Shown here piece by piece: positions 35,974 to 45,483 of a stretch of 64,000 bases of DNA; position 1 is the first letter of the stretch, and each line of letters begins with the position of its first letter. The notes beneath the pieces are model-generated. The model made no database searches. It saw only the letters and a list, made by a program, of their open reading frames with translations, and was not told the DNA's origin. This DNA is from JAVBQF01 sp031549195 (lineage in GTDB: Bacteria > Bacillota_I > Bacilli_A > RF39 > UBA660). The DNA is taken from assembly GCA_031549195.1 (NCBI GenBank), contig JAVBQF010000020.1, forward strand, positions 53,588 to 117,587. The letters are read 5' to 3'. Made by a program: the position numbers and the translations under genes.

Positions 35974-36385
35974 CTTTTTTTACCCAACCTTTCTTTTTAA
36001 AAAATTTACCTAGTATTTTCAAAGACATTAAATATACTGGTATAATTAGTATACTTGTTGTAATCATCTGAATAATTAAACTGTCAATAAACAATGACAT
36101 AATCAGTATAATGAGTGACACATCTATCGATAATACAGCACCAATAAGTTTAAGCAATCCCTTCTTATTAAGCATGTTTAAATCAATCTTATATCTTCTT
36201 ACAAAGTATTTGACTTCGCTTGGCAAACCATTATATGAATCAATTTCTAAATCATTAATTGTTTTCTTATCATTCTTCAATTCCTTAATGCTCTTTTTGA
36301 GGTTGCCAGCCCTATCATATTTGCTAATTGTTGCAATATAGTATAAAAAATATACTAAAAATACTGATATAATTGCTTCTGTCAT
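35945..36385 (-). CDS. Hypothetical membrane protein in the leuS operon
   Basis: 146 residues: an N-terminal helix (IISVFLVYFLYYIATIS), a charged middle with SYNGLPSEVKYFVRRYKIDL, two further helices in the second half and a very basic tail. No family is recognised with confidence. It lies between the Leu T-box and leuS and overlaps leuS by 29 bases, so it must be controlled by Leu-tRNA charging with it. Some Firmicutes carry a similar small membrane protein in a tRNA synthetase operon, but its function is not known to me. Confidence 0.75.
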   Translation of the reverse strand: MTEAIISVFLVYFLYYIATISKYDRAGNLKKSIKELKNDKKTINDLEIDSYNGLPSEVKYFVRRYKIDLNMLNKKGLLKLIGAVLSIDVSLIILIMSLFIDSLIIQMITTSILIIPVYLMSLKILGKFFKKKGWVKKDEKPKRNRK

Positions 36386-36399
36386 ATGCCACTTCCTTT

Positions 36400-36600
36400 C
36401 AAATAAAAACGTCCTTATATAACATAAGGACGTGATTTACGTGGTACCACCTTAATTCATAGATAAATCTATGCACTCAGACTCTTAACGCGAGAAACGA
36501 TTTACTTATATAAAAGACAAGTTCATAAACATTAACTATTAGTTTTCACCAAACACTAACTCTCTAGCAGTATTAATTTATTACTACTTCTTTCAGTAAT
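36400..36600 (-). promoter_or_regulatory. T-box leader, leucine-specific
   Basis: On the reverse strand the T-box core AAGGTGGTACCACG lies near 36440-36453, before a terminator stem (CGTCCTTAT with ATAAGGACG, 36406-36435) that ends in a T run. Upstream, the Stem I specifier loop reads GAACTTGTC with CTT (Leu) at 36519-36521. It controls the membrane protein and leuS. Confidence 0.9.
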
Positions 36601-36682
36601 TAAGTGTATTATACAATATTTATTCGAACTTTTCAACAGTTATATTATAATAAAATATCCACAAAGAGTGTGGATATTTATT

Positions 36683-39094
36683 TTATATTTGATCTATATA
36701 CTCAAGTAGCTTTAAGAATAACGTTATAAATGATTTATCTAATTTATATTTCTTTAACTTTCTAACATTAAGTCTTTTAGTTTTTATATCTACATCTTCA
36801 AATAATACGTCAGCTATTTTTTCTTTTACAGTTGTTTCAATTTGTAAGTCTGATAGAATACTGTCAATGTCTTCATTCACAAGCCTGACTGCATCTATTT
36901 CAATGTCTTTACCCTTACAGTTGATTGTTAATTGTCCAACTGTTCTTACATGATTTACCTCTACAATAAAGTCATTATCTTCAATGTAACCATTAGCTTC
37001 AACTTGATCATTATCAAAGTATGCGATGACATCATCTGCTTGTCTTGTGTTTCTAAATCTAATTTTATAATTTCTAAATTCTGGTACTATGCCACTTTTA
37101 CCTTCAACTGATCTAACAATCAGAGTATAGTTATTAGGTAAATAGTTATAGTCTATCTCTGTCATCAAATAGTATCCTTCTCTATATAGTGAACTAATAC
37201 CATCATCTTCATATAACTTATATGTATTGTTTTGTCCTGGGAATACATGTATTTCTATATCTGTTGGATTGGCCGTATTATTTACATTACTTTTATTTGA
37301 TAAAGGTATTATTGATCCTCTTTTTGCAAATACTGGATAATCATCTTCTTTATAGAATGATACATATTTTTTATTACCAACAAATTTTTTACCAGTAACA
37401 AAGTCATACCACATTCCATCAGGTAGGTAAAACCTATGAATTGTTCTATTCATAACTAAATCTTTTTTATTTACTATTGGTGCGACTAATAACTCACTAC
37501 CAAAGAAATATTCATTACGATATAGTAGATCATCATAAACTTTCGGAAGGTAATAATAAAGTGGTTGAAACATCATTACACCTGTCTTATAGTACTTATA
37601 TGCTTCTGTATATAAATATGACGTTAATCTATGTCTAAGTCTTAAATATCTACTTGCTATTCCTGATGTTCTATTGTCCCAACGCCATGGCTCTCTTTTA
37701 TAATATTTGCCACCTGCAGTGTGGAATCTAAGAATTGGACTAAATGTACCCAATTGTACTGATCTAATGTATAATTCTGGTTCTTCAATTCCCCCAGAAA
37801 AACCTCCAATATCGTGGCTCCACCAGCAAACACCAATGTTTGATGCTGATAAATTAAAGAAAGGCATGGATTTAAAATTCTCCCAACTTACTTTTAGATC
37901 ACCTGAATAAAGTACCGGATAACGATGAGCGGCTACTAAGGAATTTCTTGCTAAAAGCATTCCTCTTTTAGCAGGATTTCTAGCTAGGTCTTTATAATGA
38001 TAGTTATTTAGTATCCATAGTTTTTCTAATTCTTTTGTGTCCTGGTATTCGTTCCAAAAAAAATCTATTCCCTTTTCTTCAAGAGGATGAATTATACATT
38101 TAAAATAAGCGTCTAAAAATCTAGGATTAAGTGGATCAAATGGAATGGTGGTATCCCCCTCTTTTTCTAAAAAGTCTTTTAACTTTTGATAGTTTTCTTC
38201 AAAGGGATATATACCTTGTCCTGGATTAACAGAAGCACCTATTCTTATTCCTTTATTATGTAAATTATTCATCAATGTATTTGGATCCCTAATTAAAGAT
38301 TGATTAAAAGTAAATCCAGTATCCAAACCTTTAACTTTTTCTGTTTCTCTTATGTGCCAATCATGGTCAAGTAAAAATACTGACAATGGAACATCATGCT
38401 TTTCAAATGAGTCTGCTATTTCCATTATTTCTTCATCAGTATACGCTTTATCTCTACACCACCAATTTCCTAATACATAACGTGGTACTAAAGATGGCAT
38501 TCCTGTTAATCTAAAATAATCATTTACACATAACCCAAAGTCTTTATTATACATAAATAGATAGATATCAATACAACCTGGACTAGGTCTATAGGATGTT
38601 CCATTCGCATCAAGCCTTAAAGTATTACTATCATCTATTGATACAAAACCATCTAGTGAAAATAATCCTTTATTAATTGGCTTTTGTTCATTCATTGTAT
38701 CAATACTTATATTGGATCCAAAATAATTTCTAGCTTCTGGATGACCATAATGCCAAATATTATTTGTTTCCTTTAATTCAACTCTTAAATTCTTTAATGT
38801 ATTAAAAGTACTACCTTTAAATGGTTCGTTTTTTGAATATGATAGTTTAAAATACTTAGTCTGTATTTCTAAATAATTATCATCTTCTTTAGCCTCAAAC
38901 TTTGGCACTTCAAAATCACGATTTACTACTAATTGAGTCGCAAAATCATTAAATTTTCCATTTGGATCATATTCAAGCCTTATTAGTCTTTCTGTTAGTA
39001 CTGTAAATCTATATGCTTTTCCTTGTCTAGTGGCATTTCCTTTTGATATTAATTTTCTTAAATCAATATGAAATTGTTCACCTAAATCGTACAT
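36683..39094 (-). CDS. Alpha-glucosidase, glycoside hydrolase family 31
   Basis: 803 residues. The catalytic barrel is visible with LGNWWCRDKAYTDEEI, LLDHDWH, the segment around FFWNEYQD, and WWSHDIGGFSGG (HDIGGF is the acid/base region of GH31). A beta-domain follows (GSELLVAPIVNKK), and C-terminal beta-sheet domains end with a Lys-rich tail. No signal peptide, so it is cytoplasmic and cuts alpha-linked oligosaccharides. The nucleophile in the usual W-x-D-M-N-E position is WNEYQD here, which looks degenerate, so activity or substrate may differ. ATG 39094 follows AGGGTGAT. It stands alone. Confidence 0.88.
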   Translation of the reverse strand: MYDLGEQFHIDLRKLISKGNATRQGKAYRFTVLTERLIRLEYDPNGKFNDFATQLVVNRDFEVPKFEAKEDDNYLEIQTKYFKLSYSKNEPFKGSTFNTLKNLRVELKETNNIWHYGHPEARNYFGSNISIDTMNEQKPINKGLFSLDGFVSIDDSNTLRLDANGTSYRPSPGCIDIYLFMYNKDFGLCVNDYFRLTGMPSLVPRYVLGNWWCRDKAYTDEEIMEIADSFEKHDVPLSVFLLDHDWHIRETEKVKGLDTGFTFNQSLIRDPNTLMNNLHNKGIRIGASVNPGQGIYPFEENYQKLKDFLEKEGDTTIPFDPLNPRFLDAYFKCIIHPLEEKGIDFFWNEYQDTKELEKLWILNNYHYKDLARNPAKRGMLLARNSLVAAHRYPVLYSGDLKVSWENFKSMPFFNLSASNIGVCWWSHDIGGFSGGIEEPELYIRSVQLGTFSPILRFHTAGGKYYKREPWRWDNRTSGIASRYLRLRHRLTSYLYTEAYKYYKTGVMMFQPLYYYLPKVYDDLLYRNEYFFGSELLVAPIVNKKDLVMNRTIHRFYLPDGMWYDFVTGKKFVGNKKYVSFYKEDDYPVFAKRGSIIPLSNKSNVNNTANPTDIEIHVFPGQNNTYKLYEDDGISSLYREGYYLMTEIDYNYLPNNYTLIVRSVEGKSGIVPEFRNYKIRFRNTRQADDVIAYFDNDQVEANGYIEDNDFIVEVNHVRTVGQLTINCKGKDIEIDAVRLVNEDIDSILSDLQIETTVKEKIADVLFEDVDIKTKRLNVRKLKKYKLDKSFITLFLKLLEYIDQI

Positions 39095-39206
39095 AGTATC
39101 ACCCTTTATTCTATATATTAATATATCATATATTCTTTTTATTTAACAGTATTAAATTGACAATAGCTTCTCATTAAAATATAATATTCTGCAAAGGAGG
39201 TGCTTG

Positions 39207-39464
39207 ATGGATAGTTACGATCGTCTTTTTAGCTACTCAATAGATAAATTAAAAGAATTACAAATTGCTGAAGGCCATATTTTTTCATTTAGGAAAAAGC
39301 GATCTGTGCCATCTAATCCACCTCTTAATATACACTTAGGTAAGTTGATAAGTATAGATACATTCCTTAATAAGAAAGCAATACCTACTCATCCAACGAC
39401 AGATACTGCAAGTGTTGATATTTTAACCTCACCAAGAGCACAAGTTTTGAGATTTAAAAGATAA
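39207..39464 (+). CDS. Small hypothetical protein (85 aa), orphan
   Basis: AAAGGAGGTG precedes ATG 39207; TTG three bases earlier is a less likely start. It reads MDSYDRLFSYSIDKLKELQI, a helical and basic start, then a Pro/Thr-rich end (HPTTDTASVDILTSPRAQ). No family, signal or membrane segment. It lies just before the YtqA-like gene, 70 bases away on the same strand. Size and ribosome site support a real gene; function unknown. Confidence 0.6.
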   Translation: MDSYDRLFSYSIDKLKELQIAEGHIFSFRKKRSVPSNPPLNIHLGKLISIDTFLNKKAIPTHPTTDTASVDILTSPRAQVLRFKR

Positions 39465-39534
39465 GGTAGATTAATTATAATCTATTTTATTTTGGTATAG
39501 GTATTATTCATAGTATAATAAGGGTGGTGATTTT

Positions 39535-40473
39535 ATGAACTCGTTTATATATAGTGATTCAAATAAAAGATATCATACTCTTGATTACTTCTATAAACAT
39601 AAATTTAACTCTAAAGTATTTAAAGTCAGTTTAAACGCTGGTTTTACATGTCCTAATAAGGATGGTAAGGTTGGATATGGCGGTTGTATTTACTGCTCTA
39701 AACTTGGAAGTGGCGAGTATGCTGGAAATATGGACAAGGGCTTAATCGATCAGTTTGAAGAAGTGAAAAGCATTATTTCTAAAAAATGGCCAAACAGCAA
39801 ATATATTGGTTATTTTCAAGCTAATACAAATACTTATGCACCTTTACGAGAATTAAAAGAAAAATACGAAACTATTTTGAAGATAGAAAATGTTGTCGGT
39901 CTTAATATATCAACAAGACCCGACTCAATAACAGAAGACTGTATGGATTATTTAGAAAGATTATCGAAAAAGACTTATTTAACAGTAGAACTCGGTCTTC
40001 AAACAATTCATGAAGAAACATCAAAATTAATTAACAGATGTCACTCTTTAGAATGCTTTGAATGCTGCGTCAAAGAACTTAGAAAAAGAAAGATCAATGT
40101 TGTTGTACACATTATTAATGGACTTCCATATGAAACAAAGGATATGATGATTGAGACCATTAAGTATTTGAACAAATTAAATATACAAGGGATTAAAATA
40201 CACATGCTTCATATATTAAAAGATACTGCTCTTGAAAATTTGTATAATAAGGAGCATTTTAAGATTTTATCAAAAGAAGAATATGTGGATATCGTTTGTG
40301 ACCAATTAGAATATTTAAATCCTGAAATAGTAATTAATAGGATTACAGGAGATCCAAAAGTAGATGATTTAATAGAACCATATTGGCTTATTAAAAAGTT
40401 TGGTGTTCTAAATGAAATCGATAAAGAATTAGCAAGAAGAAATACTTCCCAAGGATTTAAAACTGCGTGTTAA
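39535..40473 (+). CDS. Radical SAM protein, YtqA/TIGR01212 family
   Basis: 312 residues with the radical-SAM cluster as CPNKDG...GGCIYCSKLGSG, in which the three Cys are spread as in YtqA/YhcC and Elp3-like proteins. Other signature segments are YFQANTNTYAP, STRPDSI, VELGLQTIHE and HMLHILKDT. Family members carry a tRNA- or coenzyme-related function that is not settled. ATG 39535 follows GGTGGTGATTTT. Single gene without partner. Confidence 0.9.
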   Translation: MNSFIYSDSNKRYHTLDYFYKHKFNSKVFKVSLNAGFTCPNKDGKVGYGGCIYCSKLGSGEYAGNMDKGLIDQFEEVKSIISKKWPNSKYIGYFQANTNTYAPLRELKEKYETILKIENVVGLNISTRPDSITEDCMDYLERLSKKTYLTVELGLQTIHEETSKLINRCHSLECFECCVKELRKRKINVVVHIINGLPYETKDMMIETIKYLNKLNIQGIKIHMLHILKDTALENLYNKEHFKILSKEEYVDIVCDQLEYLNPEIVINRITGDPKVDDLIEPYWLIKKFGVLNEIDKELARRNTSQGFKTAC

Positions 40474-40594
40474 ATTTTTCATCAAATTAAATGTATTGAA
40501 TGACAAATATTGACACAAATCAAAAAAAGTGTACTACAATATCACAAATGTCACCTTAAACATTTACTTTTGTAAATTTAATATAACTTAGATT

Positions 40595-40628
40595 ATAAAG
40601 AAAGAGCGTGCTAAATTCACACTCTTTT
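40595..40628. terminator. Bidirectional terminator after ligA
   Basis: AAAGAGCGTG and CACACTCTTTT pair with one mismatch around CTAAATT. A TTGACA-like hexamer at about 40511-40516 with TACAAT 19 bases later could start a small RNA that would end here, but the spacing is long. Confidence 0.55.
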
Positions 40629-40639
40629 GTATTCTCTCT

Positions 40640-42622
40640 TTAGTTATTTAAATTATTAAGGAATTCTTCTTCTTGCCATATATCAATACCAAGTTTTAAA
40701 GCCTTATCATGTTTACTTCCAGGATTTTCTCCAAGTATTAAAACATCAGTCTTTTTACTTACAGAGTCTATTATCTTACCACCAAATAATTCTATTTTTT
40801 CTTTTGCTTCATCCCTTGACATGTTAGCAAGTGTTCCTGTTATAACAAAATTCTTATTTGTAAACAATTCCTTTTCTATAATATCTTCACCTTGGTATGT
40901 TGTATTAATACCCTTTTCTATAAGTATTGTTATTATACTTTTATTCTTATCATTTGAAAAATATTCAACTATGCTATTAGCAATTATTCCACCAACATCT
41001 GGTATATTTGTTAGTTCTTCTATAGTAGCATTCATCAATTTATCCAAAGTTTTATAATACCTCGCTAAGAGCTTAGCAGTTTTTTCTCCAACCTGTGAAA
41101 TACCTAGTGCAAATAAAAGCTTCTCTAAAGAGTTATTTTTAGATTCTTCTATCGCATCTAATAAATTATTGACACTTTTATTTCCGAATCCTTCTAATTC
41201 CATTAAATCCTTCTGATGATCTTTTAAATTATAGATATCCACAAAGTTGCGGATAAAGTTCATATTATAAAAATCCTCAATAATTCTTTCTCCAAGTCCA
41301 TCAATATTCATAGCTTTTCTTTCTACAAAATGTGTTAGCCCTTCTATATTTCTAGCATCACAATCTTTATTAAAGCAATAATAATCTACTTGGCCATCTT
41401 TTTTAGATAGTTCACTGCCGCATATTGGACAATTATGAATCATTGTAAAATCTCTTTCTGTTCCATCTCTTCTATCAATTATAGGCTCTACAACTTCTGG
41501 TATTACATCTCCCGCTTTCCTAATTGACACTATATCTCCTATTTTAAATCCTCTTTCATTAATATAATCTTCATTATGCAATGTCGCTCTTCTGATTGTT
41601 GACCCTTGGACTATAGCTGGTTCTAATACGGCATTAGGGGTTATTTGTCCTGTTCTTCCAACTGTGAATATTATGTCTATTAGTTTGGTTAATACCTCTG
41701 TTGCAGGAAATTTATATGCAGTAGCCCATTTAGGATATCTTGCTGTATACCCCACTAGTTTTTGTTCCTTAATATTATTTAACTTTATCACAATACCATC
41801 AATTTCATAGGATAAGTTATTTCTTTCTTTCGTCATCTTTTCAATAAATTTTAATAATTCCTCAATACTGTAAACTAACTTATTATTAGGATTAACTTTA
41901 AAGCCCAACTCTTTCATATATTCTAAAGCTTCAAAATGTGTTTTAACTCCATAATCTTCTGGATTTGGTAAATGATAAATCCAGCAATCTAAATTTCTTT
42001 CTTTTGCAATCTTTGAATCTAGTTGTCTAATAGATCCCGCAGCTAAGTTTCTTGTATTTTGAAATGTTTCCAAGCCTTCTTCTAGACGCTTTTTATTTAT
42101 ATTTTCAAATACAGCTTTACTCATATAAATCTCACCACGTACTTCAATATCAATTTCTTTATTTAGTGAAAGTGGTATTGTTCTGATTGTTCTAGCATTA
42201 TGGGTAATGTCTTCACCAATTACTCCGTCTCCTCTTGTAGCTGCACTGACAAGTTTACCTTTTTCATAATGGAGAGAAACTGATAATCCATCTATTTTAA
42301 GTTCACAAACATACTCCGGATTTATTCCTTCTTTTTTTATTCTATCATCAAATGTTCTAATTTCTTCCTCATTAAAGACATTGCTAAGGGAAAGCATTGG
42401 TATGGAATGTGTTACCTTTTCAAACTCACTTAGTACTACATTCCCGGCTCTTTTAGATAGAGAATCTTCTCTAATCAAATCAGGGTGAGAAGACTCAATC
42501 TCATACATTTCTCTAAGCAATTTGTCAAATTCTTGATCTGTCATCGTAGGAGCATCCAGCACGTTATATTCATAATCTGCTTTATTAAGCAAATCTACTA
42601 TCACATTATATCTATCTTTCAT
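40640..42622 (-). CDS. ligA: NAD-dependent DNA ligase
   Basis: 660 residues. The adenylation domain shows CELKIDGLSVSLHYE (catalytic Lys in KIDG) and TRGDGVIGEDIT. A four-Cys zinc finger follows (CPICGSEL then YYCFNKDCDARN), then helix-hairpin-helix repeats and the C-terminal BRCT domain (NKNFVITGTLANMSRDEAKE). Seals nicks in replication and repair. ATG 42622 is chosen over 42631 because AGGTGATAATC precedes it. All motifs are intact. Confidence 0.98.
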   Translation of the reverse strand: MKDRYNVIVDLLNKADYEYNVLDAPTMTDQEFDKLLREMYEIESSHPDLIREDSLSKRAGNVVLSEFEKVTHSIPMLSLSNVFNEEEIRTFDDRIKKEGINPEYVCELKIDGLSVSLHYEKGKLVSAATRGDGVIGEDITHNARTIRTIPLSLNKEIDIEVRGEIYMSKAVFENINKKRLEEGLETFQNTRNLAAGSIRQLDSKIAKERNLDCWIYHLPNPEDYGVKTHFEALEYMKELGFKVNPNNKLVYSIEELLKFIEKMTKERNNLSYEIDGIVIKLNNIKEQKLVGYTARYPKWATAYKFPATEVLTKLIDIIFTVGRTGQITPNAVLEPAIVQGSTIRRATLHNEDYINERGFKIGDIVSIRKAGDVIPEVVEPIIDRRDGTERDFTMIHNCPICGSELSKKDGQVDYYCFNKDCDARNIEGLTHFVERKAMNIDGLGERIIEDFYNMNFIRNFVDIYNLKDHQKDLMELEGFGNKSVNNLLDAIEESKNNSLEKLLFALGISQVGEKTAKLLARYYKTLDKLMNATIEELTNIPDVGGIIANSIVEYFSNDKNKSIITILIEKGINTTYQGEDIIEKELFTNKNFVITGTLANMSRDEAKEKIELFGGKIIDSVSKKTDVLILGENPGSKHDKALKLGIDIWQEEEFLNNLNN

Positions 42623-42735
42623 GATTATCACCTATATATATTATAGCAAAAAAGAGCACTGCCTTAAAGTAAAATAAAAAGATATGTAATATATATTTAC
42701 TTTCATACATCATTTGAATATTTAACATAATTGCA

Positions 42736-42766
42736 TTGACAACACATACTATATAATGTATAGTAT
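42736..42766 (+). promoter_or_regulatory. PadR-operon promoter with overlapping operator
   Basis: TTGACA (42736-42741), 17-base spacer, TATAGT (42759-42764). Over the -10 lies a perfect inverted repeat, ATACTATA-TAATG-TATAGTAT (42746-42766), of the type bound by PadR repressors. Binding would block RNA polymerase, giving autorepression. Confidence 0.85.
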
Positions 42767-42784
42767 TATGCGTAAGGAGGTATT

Positions 42785-43105
42785 ATGGACGTTCAATTAA
42801 AAAAAGGAATACTAGATATCTGTATTCTTAAATGTCTTGAAAAGAAAGATTCTTATGGATATGAAATAATAAAGATATTGGAAGAATATATAGGAATATC
42901 TGAGTCTACTTTGTATCCAATACTACGAAGGCTTGAAAACAATAGCTGTCTTTCTACTTATAATGAAGAGCACAATGGTCGCCTAAGAAAATATTACAGA
43001 TTAGAAAAAGAAGGTAAAAAAAGGGTTTTAGAATTCAAGGAAGAGTGGAAAGAGATACAAAAAATTTATAATTTTATAATGGAGGATAGCAATGAAAAAA
43101 GTTAG
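42785..43105 (+). CDS. PadR family transcriptional regulator
   Basis: 106 residues, a winged helix of the PadR-s1 type: LDICILKCLEKKDSYGYEII, then GISESTLYPILRRLENN and the wing NGRLRKYYRLEKEGKKRV. It ends in a short helix. ATG 42785 follows AAGGAGG. It probably represses its own operon through the palindrome at 42746-42766. It precedes DUF1700 and DUF4097 genes with overlaps, the common PadR-DUF1700-DUF4097 cell-envelope module. Confidence 0.93.
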   Translation: MDVQLKKGILDICILKCLEKKDSYGYEIIKILEEYIGISESTLYPILRRLENNSCLSTYNEEHNGRLRKYYRLEKEGKKRVLEFKEEWKEIQKIYNFIMEDSNEKS

Positions 43106-43682
43106 TTTTTTAAAAAAGTTACGAACAGAGCTTGAAATATCAAAAGTAAATGAAATTGATGAGGTAATTAATTATTATGATGAGTTAATTGAGGATGAAA
43201 AGGAATCTGGTAAAAGTGAAGAAGATATTGTAAAAGGCTTAGACATTAATAAAATAGTATTAGAATTAAGACAAGAAAAGTTTTTGGAGGCTGCTAAAAT
43301 GAAGCCTAGTATTTCAAATAATTTGAAGGTCATTATAGTAACACTTCTTGTTATATCTTCACCTTTCCTAATACCACTCGTAATAATTTTGTTAACCTTT
43401 ATCTTTGTTGCTATTATACTTGGAGCATGTTTGTTACTTGTGCTTGGGTGCTTAGTATTTGCAGGTGCTGCCTGGATAATTGGTCTTTTTATAGGGTTAA
43501 TAATTGGTGAGGTTTCATTTTTAAGTTTCGTATTAATACTTGGAATATCTTTTGTTTCAATTGGTATTGGGCTTATACTATTTAAACTTACTCTTAAGGC
43601 ACTATTCCATATAACGAGATCATTAGCAAATAAAGTAATTAGTAAATCTAAAAAGAGAAAAGTGGTGAATCAAAATGATTAA
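43092..43682 (+). CDS. DUF1700 membrane protein
   Basis: 196 residues. A soluble N-terminal part (KVSFLKKLRTELEISKVNEID and YYDELIEDEKESGKSEEDI) is typical of DUF1700, followed by about four membrane helices and a basic tail. It overlaps the regulator by 14 bases and the next gene by 8, so translation is coupled. Function is unknown; in PadR-controlled operons it is linked to envelope stress. Confidence 0.88.
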   Translation: MKKVSFLKKLRTELEISKVNEIDEVINYYDELIEDEKESGKSEEDIVKGLDINKIVLELRQEKFLEAAKMKPSISNNLKVIIVTLLVISSPFLIPLVIILLTFIFVAIILGACLLLVLGCLVFAGAAWIIGLFIGLIIGEVSFLSFVLILGISFVSIGIGLILFKLTLKALFHITRSLANKVISKSKKRKVVNQND

Positions 43683-44517
43683 AATTGGAAAAAGCTTTTT
43701 AATTACTGGATTAATATTAGTGTTTATATCATTTGTACTTGTTGGGTTCAGTGTTGATAGAATTGTTGATAATTTAAAGAACAACGCTAAATATGAAGAA
43801 AAGATATATGAAGAAGATTACAATGAGGATATTAAAAATATTATTATTGATGTTGATAATTCTAAAGTAATTATAAGAGAATCAGAAAATTATAAAATTT
43901 CTATTCAATATTATGAAACAAAGGACCAAAAATATGAAATAAAAGAGTATGATGATACTATTTCTTTCAAAGAAAATAATGAATTCAAATTATTTAACTT
44001 TGATTTTGGTTTTATATTTGAGGCAAAACAAGTTATAGTATATGTACCAAATGGTGTTATGTCACAAATAAAAATAAGAACAAGTAATGGGAAAATTATA
44101 TTTGATAATGAAACTACTTTAAAAGCAAATAATATTGATTTAAAAACAGATAATGGTTCTGTTGAAATATCTTATTTGGTTACAAATAGCCTTGCTATTA
44201 AAACATCAAATGGGAAAATCAATCTTAATAATATATCTGCTGAAAGAGTTGATGCTGACACAAGTAATGGAAGCATTAATATTGAAAATCTAACATCAGA
44301 AGATATTAGGCTTGATACTTCTAATGGTAAAATTAGTCTTAATTTATTTGGTAATAAAAATGAATATAATTATAACTTAAAGACATCTAATGGATCTGTA
44401 TCAATAAATGGTAATAAATATTCTGATTCCTTCAGCGAAATCAACGGTAAGGAAAAAGATATTTATGCTCATACAAGTAATGGGAGTATAATGTTATCTT
44501 TTAACAGAAGTGAATAA
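43675..44517 (+). CDS. DUF4097 beta-helix membrane-anchored protein
   Basis: 280 residues with one N-terminal helix and an external repeat domain. The motif TSNGKI or TSNGSI (or TDNGSV) recurs about seven times at intervals of some 20-28 residues, the repeated turn of a DUF4097 beta-helix (LiaX and YvlB relatives). Such proteins sense or respond to envelope damage and antimicrobial peptides. The terminator after it ends the operon. Role in defence is inferred from the family. Confidence 0.88.
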   Translation: MIKIGKSFLITGLILVFISFVLVGFSVDRIVDNLKNNAKYEEKIYEEDYNEDIKNIIIDVDNSKVIIRESENYKISIQYYETKDQKYEIKEYDDTISFKENNEFKLFNFDFGFIFEAKQVIVYVPNGVMSQIKIRTSNGKIIFDNETTLKANNIDLKTDNGSVEISYLVTNSLAIKTSNGKINLNNISAERVDADTSNGSINIENLTSEDIRLDTSNGKISLNLFGNKNEYNYNLKTSNGSVSINGNKYSDSFSEINGKEKDIYAHTSNGSIMLSFNRSE

Positions 44518-44537
44518 TTATATAAAAGTACATAAGA

Positions 44538-44572
44538 AAAGCAATCGAGTATATACGATTGCTTTTTTAATT
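44538..44572. terminator. Bidirectional terminator
   Basis: AAAAGCAATCG and CGATTGCTTTT pair perfectly around AGTATATA, with T runs on either strand. It ends the PadR operon and the gene at 44571. Confidence 0.85.
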
Positions 44573-45482
44573 AATTCCACAATTTCTCTGGATATACACC
44601 ATTATCTACTTGTGTTTTTATTTCGTTTACTAGTATTTCCTTATCTTCTCTGTAAGTTATTCCTTGCCATTTAGCAACTGTTGGTACTACTTTTACTTTT
44701 GCTGTACCATCTTCAATTGATTCAAATACTACATCTGGTATTAGATATTCACATTTTTCCAAGTTGTCTTTATTAACATTGAAAAACTCTACAAACCCTT
44801 TTTCTAAATAGTCAAATAATTCCTCTCTAAACCCAAACATGTTCATAGATACTGTATCTGTTCCCTTTACTTCAAATGGTTCTCTTCCATCCAGTGGTGC
44901 CGCTATGATTGTTCCGTCTTTTCTTTCAACTGAGCTTTCAACCAAATTAGTTAAAAAGCCATTCTCAACTTCACAAACACCACGTTTTGCTGCACCATTC
45001 TCAGATAATGTATTATCAACAAGATATCCAACTATAAGATATTCTAAAGATGTATTATTCTTTGTTTCATTAAAGTAATTACTTACTACTTGAAACGCTT
45101 CTTTTCCGTAGAAATCATCTGAATTTAAAACTGCAAAGTTGCCTTTTACTTTATCTTTTGCAGATAATATAGCATGACCTGTTCCCCATGGTTTTGTTCT
45201 TCCTTCTGGAACTACTACACCTTCTGGTATATCATTGATATCCTGAAAAGCATATTCTACTTTAATTTGTTTTTCTACTCTTTTACCAACTGTCTCTCTA
45301 AATAATTCATAATTTTCTTCCTTGATGATAAATACTACTTTGTTAAATCCAGCTCTAATTGCATCATAGATAGAATAATCTATAATGAATTCTCCGTTAG
45401 GCCCAACTGGTTCGATTTGTTTTAACCCTCCAAATCTACTTCCCATTCCAGCGGCCATAATTACTAAAGTTAAATCATTCAT
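44571..45482 (-). CDS. Sugar-phosphate nucleotidyltransferase
   Basis: 303 residues. The N-terminal LVIMAAGMGSRFGGLKQIEPVG is the Gly-rich nucleotide-binding loop of UTP- or dTTP-sugar pyrophosphorylases, with ILSAKDKVKGNFAVLNSDDF as the metal-binding part. It makes an NDP-sugar from a sugar 1-phosphate, probably for surface polysaccharides. The exact sugar and nucleotide cannot be told. ATG 45482 follows AGGATAT. It lies one base downstream of pcrA, so it is transcribed with it. Confidence 0.85.
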   Translation of the reverse strand: MNDLTLVIMAAGMGSRFGGLKQIEPVGPNGEFIIDYSIYDAIRAGFNKVVFIIKEENYELFRETVGKRVEKQIKVEYAFQDINDIPEGVVVPEGRTKPWGTGHAILSAKDKVKGNFAVLNSDDFYGKEAFQVVSNYFNETKNNTSLEYLIVGYLVDNTLSENGAAKRGVCEVENGFLTNLVESSVERKDGTIIAAPLDGREPFEVKGTDTVSMNMFGFREELFDYLEKGFVEFFNVNKDNLEKCEYLIPDVVFESIEDGTAKVKVVPTVAKWQGITYREDKEILVNEIKTQVDNGVYPEKLWN

Positions 45483-45483
45483 T

